Shown here piece by piece: positions 1-8,304 of a DNA stretch of 64,000 bases. Location of the stretch: assembly GCA_965197575.1 (NCBI GenBank), contig OZ240214.1, positions 682,001 to 746,000 of the forward strand, given 5' to 3'. Below the pieces are notes generated by a model that did no database searches, was not told the origin of the DNA, and saw nothing but the letters and a program-made list of their open reading frames with translations. The translations under genes and the position numbers were made by a program. The stretch comes from VXOI01 sp965197575 (GTDB lineage: Bacteria; Chloroflexota; Dehalococcoidia; Lucifugimonadales; UBA3495). Position 1 is the first letter of the stretch, and each line of letters opens with the position of its first letter.

Positions 1-407
1 GACTCGCTCAAGGAGTAATGGATCTGGTTTGTTAAATCCTCAGCCTCAGTCGTGCTGTCAAATCGAGTTAGCGGCAACACAATTTCTGTTGAAGCGGAGG
101 TTGTGCTTTGGTACGGTTCCACAGCTACATCCTCCTCCCGTAAGGTGCGGAATAACCCTGTATCCATCAAATACGATGAGACCATGGCATCCTTTGAGGC
201 GAGCAGTGAGCAATCGCTTCCGCGCCTTTTCGCCAGCAGCAGATAGACCGCGCACCACAGCACGGCAGGCGGGTGAACTCTGGAGCACTCCCTAAGATCG
301 ACAATCACCTCCGGTTCATCGAACGCATCTGACCGAGGGTCGTATCTATTGAATCTCGCGGGTATGCTGCGGGCATCTTTGAAATCTTGACGGGGAGCAA
401 TTTCCAT
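1..407 (-). CDS. STAS-like domain protein, 3' end cut by the window edge
   Basis: An uninterrupted frame starts at the ATG at 407 and runs off the left end, giving about 135 residues. The middle reads as a STAS-like or anti-sigma-antagonist-like fold: a beta-strand 'EVIVDLREC', a helix rich in L and A, a second strand near 'SDCSLLAS', then 'TGLFRTLREEDV'. Such domains often sit at the N-terminus of proteins that continue into a GHKL ATPase, but any such continuation lies outside the window. It begins 27 bp downstream of the retropepsin-like gene on the same strand. The continuous frame is seen directly; the family is inferred from pattern and function is unknown. A clear ribosome site before 407 is not visible. 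Confidence 0.6.
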   Translation of the reverse strand, partial: MEIAPRQDFKDARSIPARFNRYDPRSDAFDEPEVIVDLRECSRVHPPAVLWCAVYLLLAKRRGSDCSLLASKDAMVSSYLMDTGLFRTLREEDVAVEPYQSTTSASTEIVLPLTRFDSTTEAEDLTNQIHYSLSE

Positions 408-434
408 GTCTACCGCACCCAGCAGTAAGGGTAA

Positions 435-800
435 CTATAGGGAACGCGCCCTTATCCGTGGAGCGGGTATCAGTTGCTTGTTTACTGGGTCTGCGACCAG
501 CCTGAAAATCTCCAGCGTTGTTGCACCAAGCAGCGGCGTGTTTTCGGGGCGGGCGAAAACCACGGGCACCGTTCGCATCCGTCCTTGCAGCCGGACGACG
601 GCGTCGCCTATCGGGTATTCCACTAGGCTGTCGGCGGCCAACTCGAAAACGTCGGACTCCAGACGCTCGACGCCCAGTCGCTCCAGCAGGTCTTCCGGCA
701 ACATCGTATAGATTGCCCCGGTGTCCACCATCGCCTCGACGGTTACAAATTTCTCGCGGGCCGGGTTGCCCACCTCAAGCTCTACGCTGAACGTTCCCAC
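435..800 (-). CDS. Retropepsin-like aspartic protease family protein
   Basis: A 121-residue protein with the clan AA aspartic protease pattern: a 'VDTGA' active-site loop near residue 27, a hydrophobic strand region, and a C-terminal 'PLLGATTLEIFRLVADP' segment resembling the 'LLG...LE' flap-partner motif of bacterial single-domain retropepsin-like proteins. Retropepsins act as homodimers with one Asp from each chain. No signal peptide or membrane segment is visible, so it is probably cytoplasmic. The start is GTG at 800, with AAGGA about nine bases upstream. It lies directly upstream of the truncated STAS-like gene, possibly in one transcript. Substrate unknown. Confidence 0.75.
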   Translation of the reverse strand: MGTFSVELEVGNPAREKFVTVEAMVDTGAIYTMLPEDLLERLGVERLESDVFELAADSLVEYPIGDAVVRLQGRMRTVPVVFARPENTPLLGATTLEIFRLVADPVNKQLIPAPRIRARSL

Positions 801-842
801 TAGCTCAATCCTTTTCCGGTTTCAGCCCGCGCTATCTCGTTC

Positions 843-2483
843 CTAGAACACCCCAGGATCAACGTACTCGCCGTAGACGTCACGCAGCGTGTCCAAAACT
901 TCGCCCTCGGTGGCCAGGGCGCCCACGGCTTCCAGGACCGGGGGCATCAGGTTGCGGTCGTCGCGGGCCGCCTGCTTTAGTGCGGAAAGTGCGCTGCGGA
1001 CATCAGCCGGGCTGCGGTTGCTGCGGGTCTCGGCCAGCCGAGCCATTTGCCACTCCTCTTCTTCCGGGTTGAACTGGAATAGCTCCAGCTTCTGGGCTGC
1101 CTCCGACTGGTACTGGTTCAGGCCCACGATCACCTGCTGGTTGCGTTCGATGCTCAACTGGTACTCGTAGGCGGACCGGGCGATCTCCCGCTCGATATAG
1201 CCGTTGCCGATGGCTTGCAGCATACCGTGACGCATCGAACCGGCGCCCATCTCGTCGATCCGGCCAATGTATTCTTGGGCCGCCTCCTCGATGTCGTTGG
1301 TCAGGCTCTCTACAAAGATCGAACCGCCCAAGGGATCCGCGGTGTTGGCTACGCCCGACTCGTGGGCTAGGATAAGTTGGGTGGCCAGCGACATCCGCAT
1401 GGCGTCTTCCGACGGGATGTCGTATGCCTCGTCGTAGCCGCTGACGTGAAGCGATTGGGTGCCGCCGAGGACGGCGGCCAGCGCTTGCAACGCCCCCCGC
1501 ACGATGTTGTTCTGGGGGTCTTGCCGCATCAGAGTGGAGCCCAGGGTTTGGGTATGGAAGCGCATCCGCATGGACTCCGGCCGCTGCGCCTTGTAGCGCT
1601 CCTTCATCACGCGGGCCCACATTCTCCGGGCCGCACGGAACTTGGCGATCTCCTCGAAAACGTCGTTGTGGCTGCCGAAGAAGAAGGAAAGCCGCGGCGC
1701 GAAGCTGTCCACCGGCATCCCGCGGGCCAAGGCGGACTCGACGTAGGCCATGCCCTGAGCGATGGTGAAGGCCAACTCCTGCACCGCATCGGAGCCGCTT
1801 TCCCGCGTGTGGTAACCGCTGATTGAAATGGTGTACCAGTTTGGGACGTGGGCGGTGCAGAACTCCACGATGTCGGTGGTCAGTTTCAGCGACGGCTCGG
1901 GTCCCAAGGCAAAGGTCTTTTGTCCGTGGAACTCTTTGAGGGAGTCGTTTTGCACCGTGCCCCGGAGAGCGTCCCATGCGACGCTGCGCTGCTTGGCCGC
2001 CGACAACAACATGCTCAAGAGCACGATGGCCGGGTGATTGATGGTCAGGGAGATGCTCACGCCGTCCAGCGGGATGCCCTGAAACAGGTCATCCATGTCC
2101 CGGATCGAGTCTATGGCCACTCCCAACCGCCCGACCTCACCCTCGGCCAACTCGTGGTCCGAGTCGTACCCGGTCAGCGTCGGGTGGTCAAAGTCGGTGC
2201 TGATTCCCGTCTGGCCGTGGTCGAGCAGGAAGCGGTAGCGTTCGTTGGTCGCTTGGGCGGTGCCGAACCCGGCGATCTGCCGGCGCGTCCAGAGGCGGCC
2301 CCGGTACATGTTGGAGTAAGGGCCCCTGGTAAAGGGGTATTCGCCGGGACGTCCAACGTCCCGGTCGAAGTCCAGCTTTTCCCTTTCCGCCGGGCCGTAT
2401 ACCGGCTTGACTTCCAAGCCCGATAGAGTACGGCCCGACAGGGTTTGGCTCTCCGGCTCACCGCCCTTAGCGCTATCGGACAT
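843..2483 (-). CDS. Methylmalonyl-CoA mutase family, large (catalytic) subunit
   Basis: A 546-residue acyl-CoA mutase TIM-barrel subunit without the C-terminal cobalamin-binding domain, so it is the large chain of a split enzyme. Visible family motifs are 'YPFTRGPY', 'RQIAGFGTA', 'GYDSD', 'GTVQNDSLKEF', 'SISGYHTRE', 'FAPRLSFFF', 'HTQT', 'GGTQSLH' and 'DPLGGS'. The enzyme interconverts methylmalonyl-CoA and succinyl-CoA through an adenosylcobalamin radical; the TRGPY sequence fits a methylmalonyl-type mutase, but isobutyryl- or hydroxyisobutyryl-type relatives cannot be excluded by eye. No B12-binding small subunit, epimerase or MeaB chaperone is in this window. It starts 3 bp after the stop of the NHL-repeat gene, so the two are probably co-transcribed. 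Confidence 0.9.
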   Translation of the reverse strand: MSDSAKGGEPESQTLSGRTLSGLEVKPVYGPAEREKLDFDRDVGRPGEYPFTRGPYSNMYRGRLWTRRQIAGFGTAQATNERYRFLLDHGQTGISTDFDHPTLTGYDSDHELAEGEVGRLGVAIDSIRDMDDLFQGIPLDGVSISLTINHPAIVLLSMLLSAAKQRSVAWDALRGTVQNDSLKEFHGQKTFALGPEPSLKLTTDIVEFCTAHVPNWYTISISGYHTRESGSDAVQELAFTIAQGMAYVESALARGMPVDSFAPRLSFFFGSHNDVFEEIAKFRAARRMWARVMKERYKAQRPESMRMRFHTQTLGSTLMRQDPQNNIVRGALQALAAVLGGTQSLHVSGYDEAYDIPSEDAMRMSLATQLILAHESGVANTADPLGGSIFVESLTNDIEEAAQEYIGRIDEMGAGSMRHGMLQAIGNGYIEREIARSAYEYQLSIERNQQVIVGLNQYQSEAAQKLELFQFNPEEEEWQMARLAETRSNRSPADVRSALSALKQAARDDRNLMPPVLEAVGALATEGEVLDTLRDVYGEYVDPGVF

Positions 2484-2486
2484 CGC

Positions 2487-3365
2487 TTAGCCCACCCTCA
2501 CGCACTTGTCGACGCTCTTGTCTCCGGTCAGGGCCAGGTAGATGTCGCCGTGGGCGTCGACCCAGGAGCCGTGGGCCGAGCGGGACGGGAAACGCTCCAA
2601 CACCTTGCCCTCGCCGTCCAGCACGCTTATCTGGGGCGGCTTTCCGTCTTCCGGGCGTTCGCTAGTGTAGAAGATGCCCTCGCTGTCCTGGGAAATGTCC
2701 AAGGGCCGCTGCATGTCGGTCCACATGGTGATGTACTCGCCCTCCGGCGAGAACACCTGGACGCGGCTGTTCTCCCGGTCGCAGAGGTAGACGCGGCCGT
2801 CTTGGCCGACGATCAAGCTGTGGGGCAGGTGGAACTCGTTGGGGCCGCCCTTGCCCGGCTGACCCCAAGAGGAGATCAGGTCTCCCGCCGCCGAGAAGCG
2901 GTGGACTCGCGCGTTCCGGTAGCCGTCGGAGATGTAAAGCTCGCCGCTCGGCGAGGGGACCAACTCGGTCAAGTAGTTGAACGGCCCGGCGGCGCGCGGA
3001 CAGACCTCGCCCGCTACCTCGCAGCCGGTGTCCGAATATTCGCCCTTGGTGCCGATGGTCAGCAACGGTGTGCCGTCCAGCGAACACTTTTGGGCGATGG
3101 AACCTTCGCGGTCGGTCAGGTAAACGATGTCGTCGGCGATGTATATGCCGTGGGGGTTCTCGAAACGCCCCTCGCCCCACGCGCCCACGTGGTTCCCTTC
3201 CCGGTCGAAAATTACGACCGGGGGCTCGGCCCGCTGGAAAACGTACACCCGGTCCTGGGAGTCCGTGGCAACCGCGCTAACCGTTCCAAAGCTCATCCCG
3301 GCAGGCAGCTTGGCCCAGTCCTCCACGATTTCGTAGCTATATTTGCCCGATCCTACAGTGGCCAT
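2487..3365 (-). CDS. NHL-repeat beta-propeller protein
   Basis: A 292-residue protein built of repeated blades with the NHL pattern ('VATDSQDRVYVFQR', 'NPHGIYIADDIVYLTDR', 'SPSGELYISDGYRNARVHRFS', 'LPHSLIVGQDGRVYLCDRENSRVQVFS'), giving a six-bladed propeller like those of peptidyl-alpha-hydroxyglycine lyase and many uncharacterised environmental proteins. There is no signal peptide. The ATG at 3365 is preferred because AGAGAGG lies a normal distance upstream; an upstream in-frame codon at 3383 has no such site. It precedes the mutase gene by 3 bp. Whether it binds a ligand, is a lactonase-like enzyme or is a scaffold cannot be told from sequence. Confidence 0.75.
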   Translation of the reverse strand: MATVGSGKYSYEIVEDWAKLPAGMSFGTVSAVATDSQDRVYVFQRAEPPVVIFDREGNHVGAWGEGRFENPHGIYIADDIVYLTDREGSIAQKCSLDGTPLLTIGTKGEYSDTGCEVAGEVCPRAAGPFNYLTELVPSPSGELYISDGYRNARVHRFSAAGDLISSWGQPGKGGPNEFHLPHSLIVGQDGRVYLCDRENSRVQVFSPEGEYITMWTDMQRPLDISQDSEGIFYTSERPEDGKPPQISVLDGEGKVLERFPSRSAHGSWVDAHGDIYLALTGDKSVDKCVRVG

Positions 3366-3494
3366 TTCAGCACCTCTCTGCAACGTCGTTGGTCGTCGTC
3401 ACTGGAGCCGGAACCTTTCGGCGAACCCGGTTCCGGCAGCACCAATACTAACACAGGAAGGGCCGGGCGGCTTGAGGCGACCCGTCGGCCCCTG

Positions 3495-5036
3495 TCAGCC
3501 GCGCCCGTTATAGAGGTAGTGGGGGGTCTCTCCGGTCAGCCGCCAGTCGCGATAGAAGTTTTCGACGTAGGGCGTCAGCCGGGCCGCCATGCGCCGGGCA
3601 GCAACGGTCTCCGGCCCCACTGCACCCGATAGGCTCTCCCGCATTTCCCGGACTATCTCCGCCTTGTCCGCCTTGATGAAGGAACCGCCGCGCACCACGA
3701 CTTCGCCCTGCACCAGCACCGTGTCGACGTGCTGCGCTTTACCCCGGTAGAGGATGGTGTCCACGACGTTGGTACCCGGCTCCATGTAGGGTTCTTCCAT
3801 GGCGGACAGGTCGAGCAGCACCATGTCGGCGTAGTAGCCGGGGGCCAAAATTCCGATCTTGTCCTGGAAGCCCGTGGGCCGGGCGGCGTTGGCGGTCGCC
3901 ATTCGCAAAACCTGGTGGGAGTTGATCGCGGGCTGGTCCAGTCCCGGCTCGCGGTGCAGCTTGGCCAGGAGTCGCATCTCCTGCACCATGTCGTCATCGT
4001 CGTTGATGGCGGTGCTGTCGGTGCCGACGGCCACGTTCATCCCTCCGGCCAGCATGGCGTTCACCGGGGCGATTCCGTTCTTGAGCCGGAGGTTGGAACT
4101 GGCGTTGTGGCAGGCCGTGGCCCCGGAGGCGGCCATCAACTCGATGTCGCCTTGAGTCAGCCACACCGAGTGGGCACAGGAAACTTCGGGTCCCAGGAAG
4201 TCCAGGTCGGCCAGGTGACGCACCGGCGTGTGGCCCCAGGTGCGGATGCCGTATTCCTTCTGGTACCAGCTTTCCACCAAGTGCATATGGATGGGCGCTC
4301 GGTAGCGCCGGGCGTAGTCCTTGGTGCGCGACAGGAAATCGTCGGATACCCACTGCACGTTGCTGGGGCTGAGCAGCACGGATACCCGAGCCTCCGGGTC
4401 TTCCGCGTATTTCTCGTGCAGGTTTTCGAAGACCTGGAAGTAGTCGTCGTCGGACAAACTCACCGCGGCCAGGTAACGGCGCAGGTCCTCGGCAAGGTCG
4501 GCAGGGAGGCCGGAAATAAACTGGGCATCGTCCTGGTAGACCACCCGGTTCTGCTCCCGGTGATAGACCGAGAAGGCGGTGCGCATCCCGGCGGCGGCGA
4601 ACCCCCGCAGCACCTCGTTCAGGTCGTCCTCCAAGCCGGCCGCCGGGGTTTGGGGGTGGTTGTACATCACCGTGGTCGTCCCCGACTCGATCATCTGGAT
4701 GGCGGTGTAGAGGGTCATCAGATAATGGTCGTGGGGACGGCGGCCCCAGCCGGCGAGAATCCAGGTCTCCAGGCAGTCGTCGGTGCAACCCATCTGGAAG
4801 GTCGTGACGCCGCGCCCGTGGTGGTGGGTGTTGACCAAGCCCGGTATGACGACGTAGCCGGGGCCGCCGATTTCCTCGTCGGCCTGGTGGGCGGACTTCA
4901 GTTCCTCGTATCCGCCGACGGCTTCGATTACTCCATCCCGTTGAAACACCGCGCCGTCGGATATGACCCGGCTGCCGGAGGCGTCCGCTCCCGCCTCGCA
5001 AACTACGTACCTGCCCCGAATCAACGAGGTTGCCAT
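3495..5036 (-). CDS. Amidohydrolase-superfamily deaminase/hydrolase (TrzN/SsnA-like)
   Basis: About 513 residues of a metal-dependent amidohydrolase. The N-terminal beta-sandwich is followed by the metal-binding 'NTHHHGRG' near residue 70, then 'IHMHLVES', 'CAHSVWL' with a further ligand His, and 'VGTDSTAIND' with the catalytic Asp, in the order expected for the cytosine deaminase/chlorohydrolase branch. Members hydrolyse C-N or C-Cl bonds on guanine, hydroxyatrazine and similar rings; substrate is not predictable here. The ATG at 5036 follows GGAGG; an in-frame ATG at 5048 lies upstream of that site. It is transcribed divergently from the SDR gene and has a good sigma70-type promoter upstream. 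Confidence 0.85.
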   Translation of the reverse strand: MATSLIRGRYVVCEAGADASGSRVISDGAVFQRDGVIEAVGGYEELKSAHQADEEIGGPGYVVIPGLVNTHHHGRGVTTFQMGCTDDCLETWILAGWGRRPHDHYLMTLYTAIQMIESGTTTVMYNHPQTPAAGLEDDLNEVLRGFAAAGMRTAFSVYHREQNRVVYQDDAQFISGLPADLAEDLRRYLAAVSLSDDDYFQVFENLHEKYAEDPEARVSVLLSPSNVQWVSDDFLSRTKDYARRYRAPIHMHLVESWYQKEYGIRTWGHTPVRHLADLDFLGPEVSCAHSVWLTQGDIELMAASGATACHNASSNLRLKNGIAPVNAMLAGGMNVAVGTDSTAINDDDDMVQEMRLLAKLHREPGLDQPAINSHQVLRMATANAARPTGFQDKIGILAPGYYADMVLLDLSAMEEPYMEPGTNVVDTILYRGKAQHVDTVLVQGEVVVRGGSFIKADKAEIVREMRESLSGAVGPETVAARRMAARLTPYVENFYRDWRLTGETPHYLYNGRG

Positions 5037-5075
5037 AGCTGCCTCCATTAACTGCCAATATACTCAAGTGGCGTG

Positions 5076-5104
5076 AATATAGGTTCCGTCCGATTTGGTG
5101 TCAA
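5076..5104 (-). promoter_or_regulatory. Sigma70-type promoter of the amidohydrolase gene
   Basis: On the minus strand TTGACA (5099-5104) is separated by exactly 17 bp from TATATT (5076-5081). Transcription would start near 5069, about 33 bases before the preferred ATG at 5036. The match is read directly from the sequence; activity is inferred. Confidence 0.65.
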
Positions 5105-5213
5105 GGAATCTTCGGGCAATGGCGAACAGCGGTGGTTGGACACCCACGGATGCCTCAGCCTCGTTCTGGGTTACAATGGCGTCAATCGAAACTTCGGGGT
5201 TTGGAGGTCCGTC

Positions 5214-6065
5214 ATGGCTGGACTGGAGGGCAAGGTTGCGTTAGTCACCGGCGCGGGCGGGATGCGCGGCGTGGGCCGGGCCACGGTGATGAAGTTGGCC
5301 GGGCTCGGCGCGGACATCGCCCTCACCGACGTTCACCGCGAGACCGAGGACCTTCCGCCGGCGGAGGTGCGGACAGAATGGGGCGGCCTGGACACCGTCG
5401 CCGGGGAAGTGGAGGCCGGGGGGCGCCGCAGCTATCCGGTGTTCTGCGACCTGAGCGACGCAGGCCAGATCGAGCGCATGGTGGACCAGGTGATGGACCA
5501 CTACGGGCGCATCGACATCCTGGTCAACAACGCCCGCGCCATCATCGGAAGGGACAAGGTGCCGGTTACGGAGCTGGAGCAGGACGTTTGGGAGCATTTC
5601 CTGGCCATTAACACCACCGCGCCTTTCCTGCTGACCAAGGCAGTGGGCCGCTACATGATCGAGGCCGGCAACGGGGGGCGGATCGTCAACATCGCGTCCA
5701 ACGCCTCCAAGCAGGCCAGCGCCACCGGGGCGGCATACTCAGCGTCCAAGTTTGCCGTTCTGGGGCTGACCCAAGCCTCGGCGCTGGACTTGGCGCCCTA
5801 CGGCATCACGGTCAACGCGGTCTGCCCGGGCCCCATCAACACCGACCGCATGAGCTACTGGGAGCGGGACCAAGCTGCCGAGCGAGGCATCACCCAGGAA
5901 GAGTTCCGCAGCCAGATTGTGCAGAGCGGCGCACAAGCAAGCCCACTAGGCCGCATCGCCGAGGCAGAGGACATAGCCAACATGGTGGCCTTTCTAGCTG
6001 GCGACGATGCCTCGTTCATCACCGGGCAGGCCTACAACGTCAACGGCGGGGTGTTGTTCCACTAG
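5214..6065 (+). CDS. Short-chain dehydrogenase/reductase (SDR)
   Basis: A 283-residue classical SDR. It has the NAD(P)-binding 'TGAGGMRGVGRA' loop, 'DILVNNARA' where most family members have NNAG, a Ser region 'NIASNASKQAS', the catalytic 'YSASK', and the C-terminal 'GQAYNVNGG'. The enzyme oxidises a secondary alcohol or reduces a ketone on an unknown substrate. The ATG at 5214 is chosen because TGGAGG lies a few bases upstream and the fold begins directly after it; an earlier in-frame ATG at 5073 would add 47 unrelated residues. Its 3' end overlaps the convergent DUF2283-like gene by 26 bp. Confidence 0.9.
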   Translation: MAGLEGKVALVTGAGGMRGVGRATVMKLAGLGADIALTDVHRETEDLPPAEVRTEWGGLDTVAGEVEAGGRRSYPVFCDLSDAGQIERMVDQVMDHYGRIDILVNNARAIIGRDKVPVTELEQDVWEHFLAINTTAPFLLTKAVGRYMIEAGNGGRIVNIASNASKQASATGAAYSASKFAVLGLTQASALDLAPYGITVNAVCPGPINTDRMSYWERDQAAERGITQEEFRSQIVQSGAQASPLGRIAEAEDIANMVAFLAGDDASFITGQAYNVNGGVLFH

Positions 6066-6543
6066 GGGGCGGGTGGCTTGATTCCCTCTCCGGGCACAGG
6101 TGTGGCCGGAGAAAAGCGGCGGCGTTTTCCAGCATGACGCCGTTGTAGAACCTGCCGTGTTCATCCTCTCCGTCGAAAAATACCGTTAGGCCGGAGTCAA
6201 CTATTTGGGCATACGGCGTCGGCAGCCCATTCTCCAGCTTGAGAACGTCCGAATCGGGATCGTATTGGACGATTAGCGGCAGGCCATGCCGGTCCAGGTC
6301 AACTTCGGAAGGGCGGTCGCTGGGGAGATTACTCTTTTCCGTAGAGAGCGCTGGCAGCCCATCGTATAGTAAGGCTCGAAGCAAAGCGCCTTTACCCTCC
6401 AGCTCGACGTAAGCAATGTTCCGTTCGTCATCATCGAATACTATTAGTCCTCCGGCTACAGCAGTGCCTGCGTCCCAGAGCCGCCCGTTGGAAAGCATCA
6501 GATAGTCGGTTTTCTCGTCGTACTTCGCGCTCAACGCCATCAT
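6040..6543 (-). CDS. Protein with two DUF2283-like repeats
   Basis: A 167-residue protein with two copies of one short module. Each begins with 'YD...D.L.L.NG' and continues through a 'GL.VFFD/VFDDD' strand to a 'LE..A.LLR' helix (roughly residues 7-57 and 92-147). This resembles DUF2283, a small beta-rich family often found beside toxin-like genes. The start ATG overlaps the stop of the upstream DUF4258-like gene in an ATGA junction, indicating translational coupling. The 3' end runs 26 bp into the convergent SDR gene, and the last residues are rich in P and R, suggesting a poorly conserved tail. An antitoxin role is a guess from context. Confidence 0.6.
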   Translation of the reverse strand: MMALSAKYDEKTDYLMLSNGRLWDAGTAVAGGLIVFDDDERNIAYVELEGKGALLRALLYDGLPALSTEKSNLPSDRPSEVDLDRHGLPLIVQYDPDSDVLKLENGLPTPYAQIVDSGLTVFFDGEDEHGRFYNGVMLENAAAFLRPHLCPERESSHPPPSGTTPRR

Positions 6544-6890
6544 CGCCCCTCGGCTCTTCTCAACCTGTGGGTCTCGCGTCTGTCGGGAAATTTGGTGAGC
6601 AGCGTCCCATCTTCGAGCAACACGACCACGATAACATACCTGTATCCCGTGGATACGCCGTAAAATTCGACCCTGTCTTGTCCCCGCCGGTCAAAGATCA
6701 CCTTGTAAGGGTTTTCCAGTATATCCTCGATTGCCGAGTCCGTTATTTCTCTCCTTGATGCGGCACGGCGTACATCTTGCTGGTAGTGACGAGTGGTATA
6801 GCGTCCCGAGCTTGTAATACCTCCGTCTGCCTGAGGGATGCCTTTCCTCGCAGCAACTTGTCTCGCACGACGCCGATTTTCCCCTTCCAA
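6540..6890 (-). CDS. DUF4258-like, possible RelE/BECR-type toxin
   Basis: About 116 residues. The C-terminal half reads as a DUF4258-like fold: a helix 'ITDSAIEDILENP' followed by strands 'KVIFDRRGQDRVEFYGV', 'YRYVIVVVLLEDG' and 'LLTKFPDRRE'. Such proteins resemble small RelE/HicA-like toxins. I place the start at TTG 6890 because AAGAGG precedes it and it avoids the MFS gene; a frame-open extension to 7007 would overlap that gene and reads as low-complexity Arg. The actual start could be further downstream still. The stop overlaps the ATG of the DUF2283-like gene by four bases. Function is inferred only. Confidence 0.55.
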   Translation of the reverse strand: MEGENRRRARQVAARKGIPQADGGITSSGRYTTRHYQQDVRRAASRREITDSAIEDILENPYKVIFDRRGQDRVEFYGVSTGYRYVIVVVLLEDGTLLTKFPDRRETHRLRRAEGR

Positions 6891-6930
6891 CCGTCCTCTT
6901 CTTGGAGCAATGCTAATACCGGAGCGGCGG

Positions 6931-8181
6931 TCAGCAGGCCGTAACGCCGTGAGGAGTCTCGCCCGCCCGCCGCTCACGCACAAGCTGCGTCGCCCCCGTC
7001 GCTGCAATAGATAAACCCAGCAGCAGGGCGAACGCGCCGTTGTAACTGCCCCAGGTGTCGAAGATCCAGCCCCCTGCGAAGGCGCCCAGGCCGCCGGCGA
7101 TCTGGTGTACCGCAGAGACCGATCCGGCCAGGGTGCCCAGCCGCGCCGTCCCGAAGATGTTGCCCACGAAAACCACGGTGAGCGGGGCGGTCATCAGGAA
7201 CGTGAACCCGTATAGCAGGCCGAACACGATGATACCGGGCGTCGTCTGCCAGTAGAGCACCAGCGCGAACGCCGCGATTCGCAGGACGAAACACAGCGCC
7301 GTGGGAGACTTCGCGCCCATAGCGTCGGCCAACACGCCGGACGCCAGCACTCCGGCTAGCCCCAGCAGCCCCATCAACGCCAAAAGGTTCCCGGCCAGCA
7401 CGTCGCCCACACCCTGGTCTTGGGCAAAGGCGACGACGTGGGTCGCTACCAGGAAGTCCTGGAAGCCGCATACCGTGTAAATCAAGAAGAGCAGGATGGA
7501 CTGGCGCGAGGTGAGCGTTTGGGCCAGAGTCCCCGGGATCCGACGGGTCTCGGACGTGGGGGAGTCCCCTTCCGCCGACGCTGGTGCCGGGCCAGCGCCG
7601 TTGGACGGAGCGGGCGCTGGCCTGATTAGCAGCAAGGCCAAGGGGGCCAGCACCACCAGGTTGGCCGCGCCTAGTATGGAGTAGGACCACCGCCAACCCA
7701 AGGAAACCAGCGCCGACGCCAGCAGCATCACGATGATGAGTTGCCCGATGGCGTTTCCGGCCACCGCGGTGCTGGTGGCTATCCCACGACGGTTGCTGAA
7801 CCACTGGCTGACCATTACGGCGACCGGGGAGACCGAGGTTCCGGCGTTGCCCAGTGCGTAGACCGCCCCGTAAACCAGGAACACCTGCCAGACCGCGTCC
7901 ACCCGCCCCATCAGGCCGATACCGACGCCGCCCGCAACGGCGCCGATAGCAATCGTGCCGCGCAGGCTCCAGCGGTCGACCAAGCGGCCAACAAAAGGAA
8001 GGGCCACCGCCGAGACCACCATGAACGTGGTTATCACGGCGGACAAGGTGGAGCGGCTCACGTCCAGGTCTTCCGACATCGGCTTCAGCATCAATCCGAA
8101 GGCGAAACGGGACCCGCCGCTAAAGAACAGGACGGTAAACCCGGTGCCCAGGATCACCCAGCTGTAGTCGATGCGCCTCAA
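6931..8181 (-). CDS. Major facilitator superfamily transporter (OFA/MCT-like)
   Basis: A roughly 416-residue protein with twelve hydrophobic segments in two groups of six, split by a Pro/Ala/Ser-rich cytoplasmic loop near the middle. The first helix 'YSWVILGTGFTVLFFSGG' and the 'GRLVDRW' loop between helices 2 and 3 resemble the oxalate/formate and monocarboxylate antiporter branch. The substrate is probably a small organic anion, but this is not determinable. The frame is open to a TTG at 8250, but that codon lies in the T-tract of a terminator for the upstream operon. TTG 8181, which gives an N-terminus LRRIDYSW like that of relatives, is preferred; the start remains uncertain. Confidence 0.85.
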   Translation of the reverse strand: MRRIDYSWVILGTGFTVLFFSGGSRFAFGLMLKPMSEDLDVSRSTLSAVITTFMVVSAVALPFVGRLVDRWSLRGTIAIGAVAGGVGIGLMGRVDAVWQVFLVYGAVYALGNAGTSVSPVAVMVSQWFSNRRGIATSTAVAGNAIGQLIIVMLLASALVSLGWRWSYSILGAANLVVLAPLALLLIRPAPAPSNGAGPAPASAEGDSPTSETRRIPGTLAQTLTSRQSILLFLIYTVCGFQDFLVATHVVAFAQDQGVGDVLAGNLLALMGLLGLAGVLASGVLADAMGAKSPTALCFVLRIAAFALVLYWQTTPGIIVFGLLYGFTFLMTAPLTVVFVGNIFGTARLGTLAGSVSAVHQIAGGLGAFAGGWIFDTWGSYNGAFALLLGLSIAATGATQLVRERRAGETPHGVTAC

Positions 8182-8240
8182 TGCAATAGCCGCCTGTCGA
8201 TAGGTTGGCGTGGAAACCGGACTCCGGGGCAGGGGCCGCA

Positions 8241-8277
8241 AAAACAACAACCACCGGCTTCAGGCAGAAGCCGGTGG
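8241..8277 (-). terminator. Rho-independent terminator after the E1 operon
   Basis: A perfect 10-bp stem (8251-8260 with 8268-8277) with a 7-nt loop is followed on the minus strand by TTGTTGTTTTT. It lies just after the E1 beta stop at 8305 and separates that operon from the MFS gene. Confidence 0.85.
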
Positions 8278-8304
8278 TCTGGTCGTCAGGGGTAGGGGGC
8301 CGGT

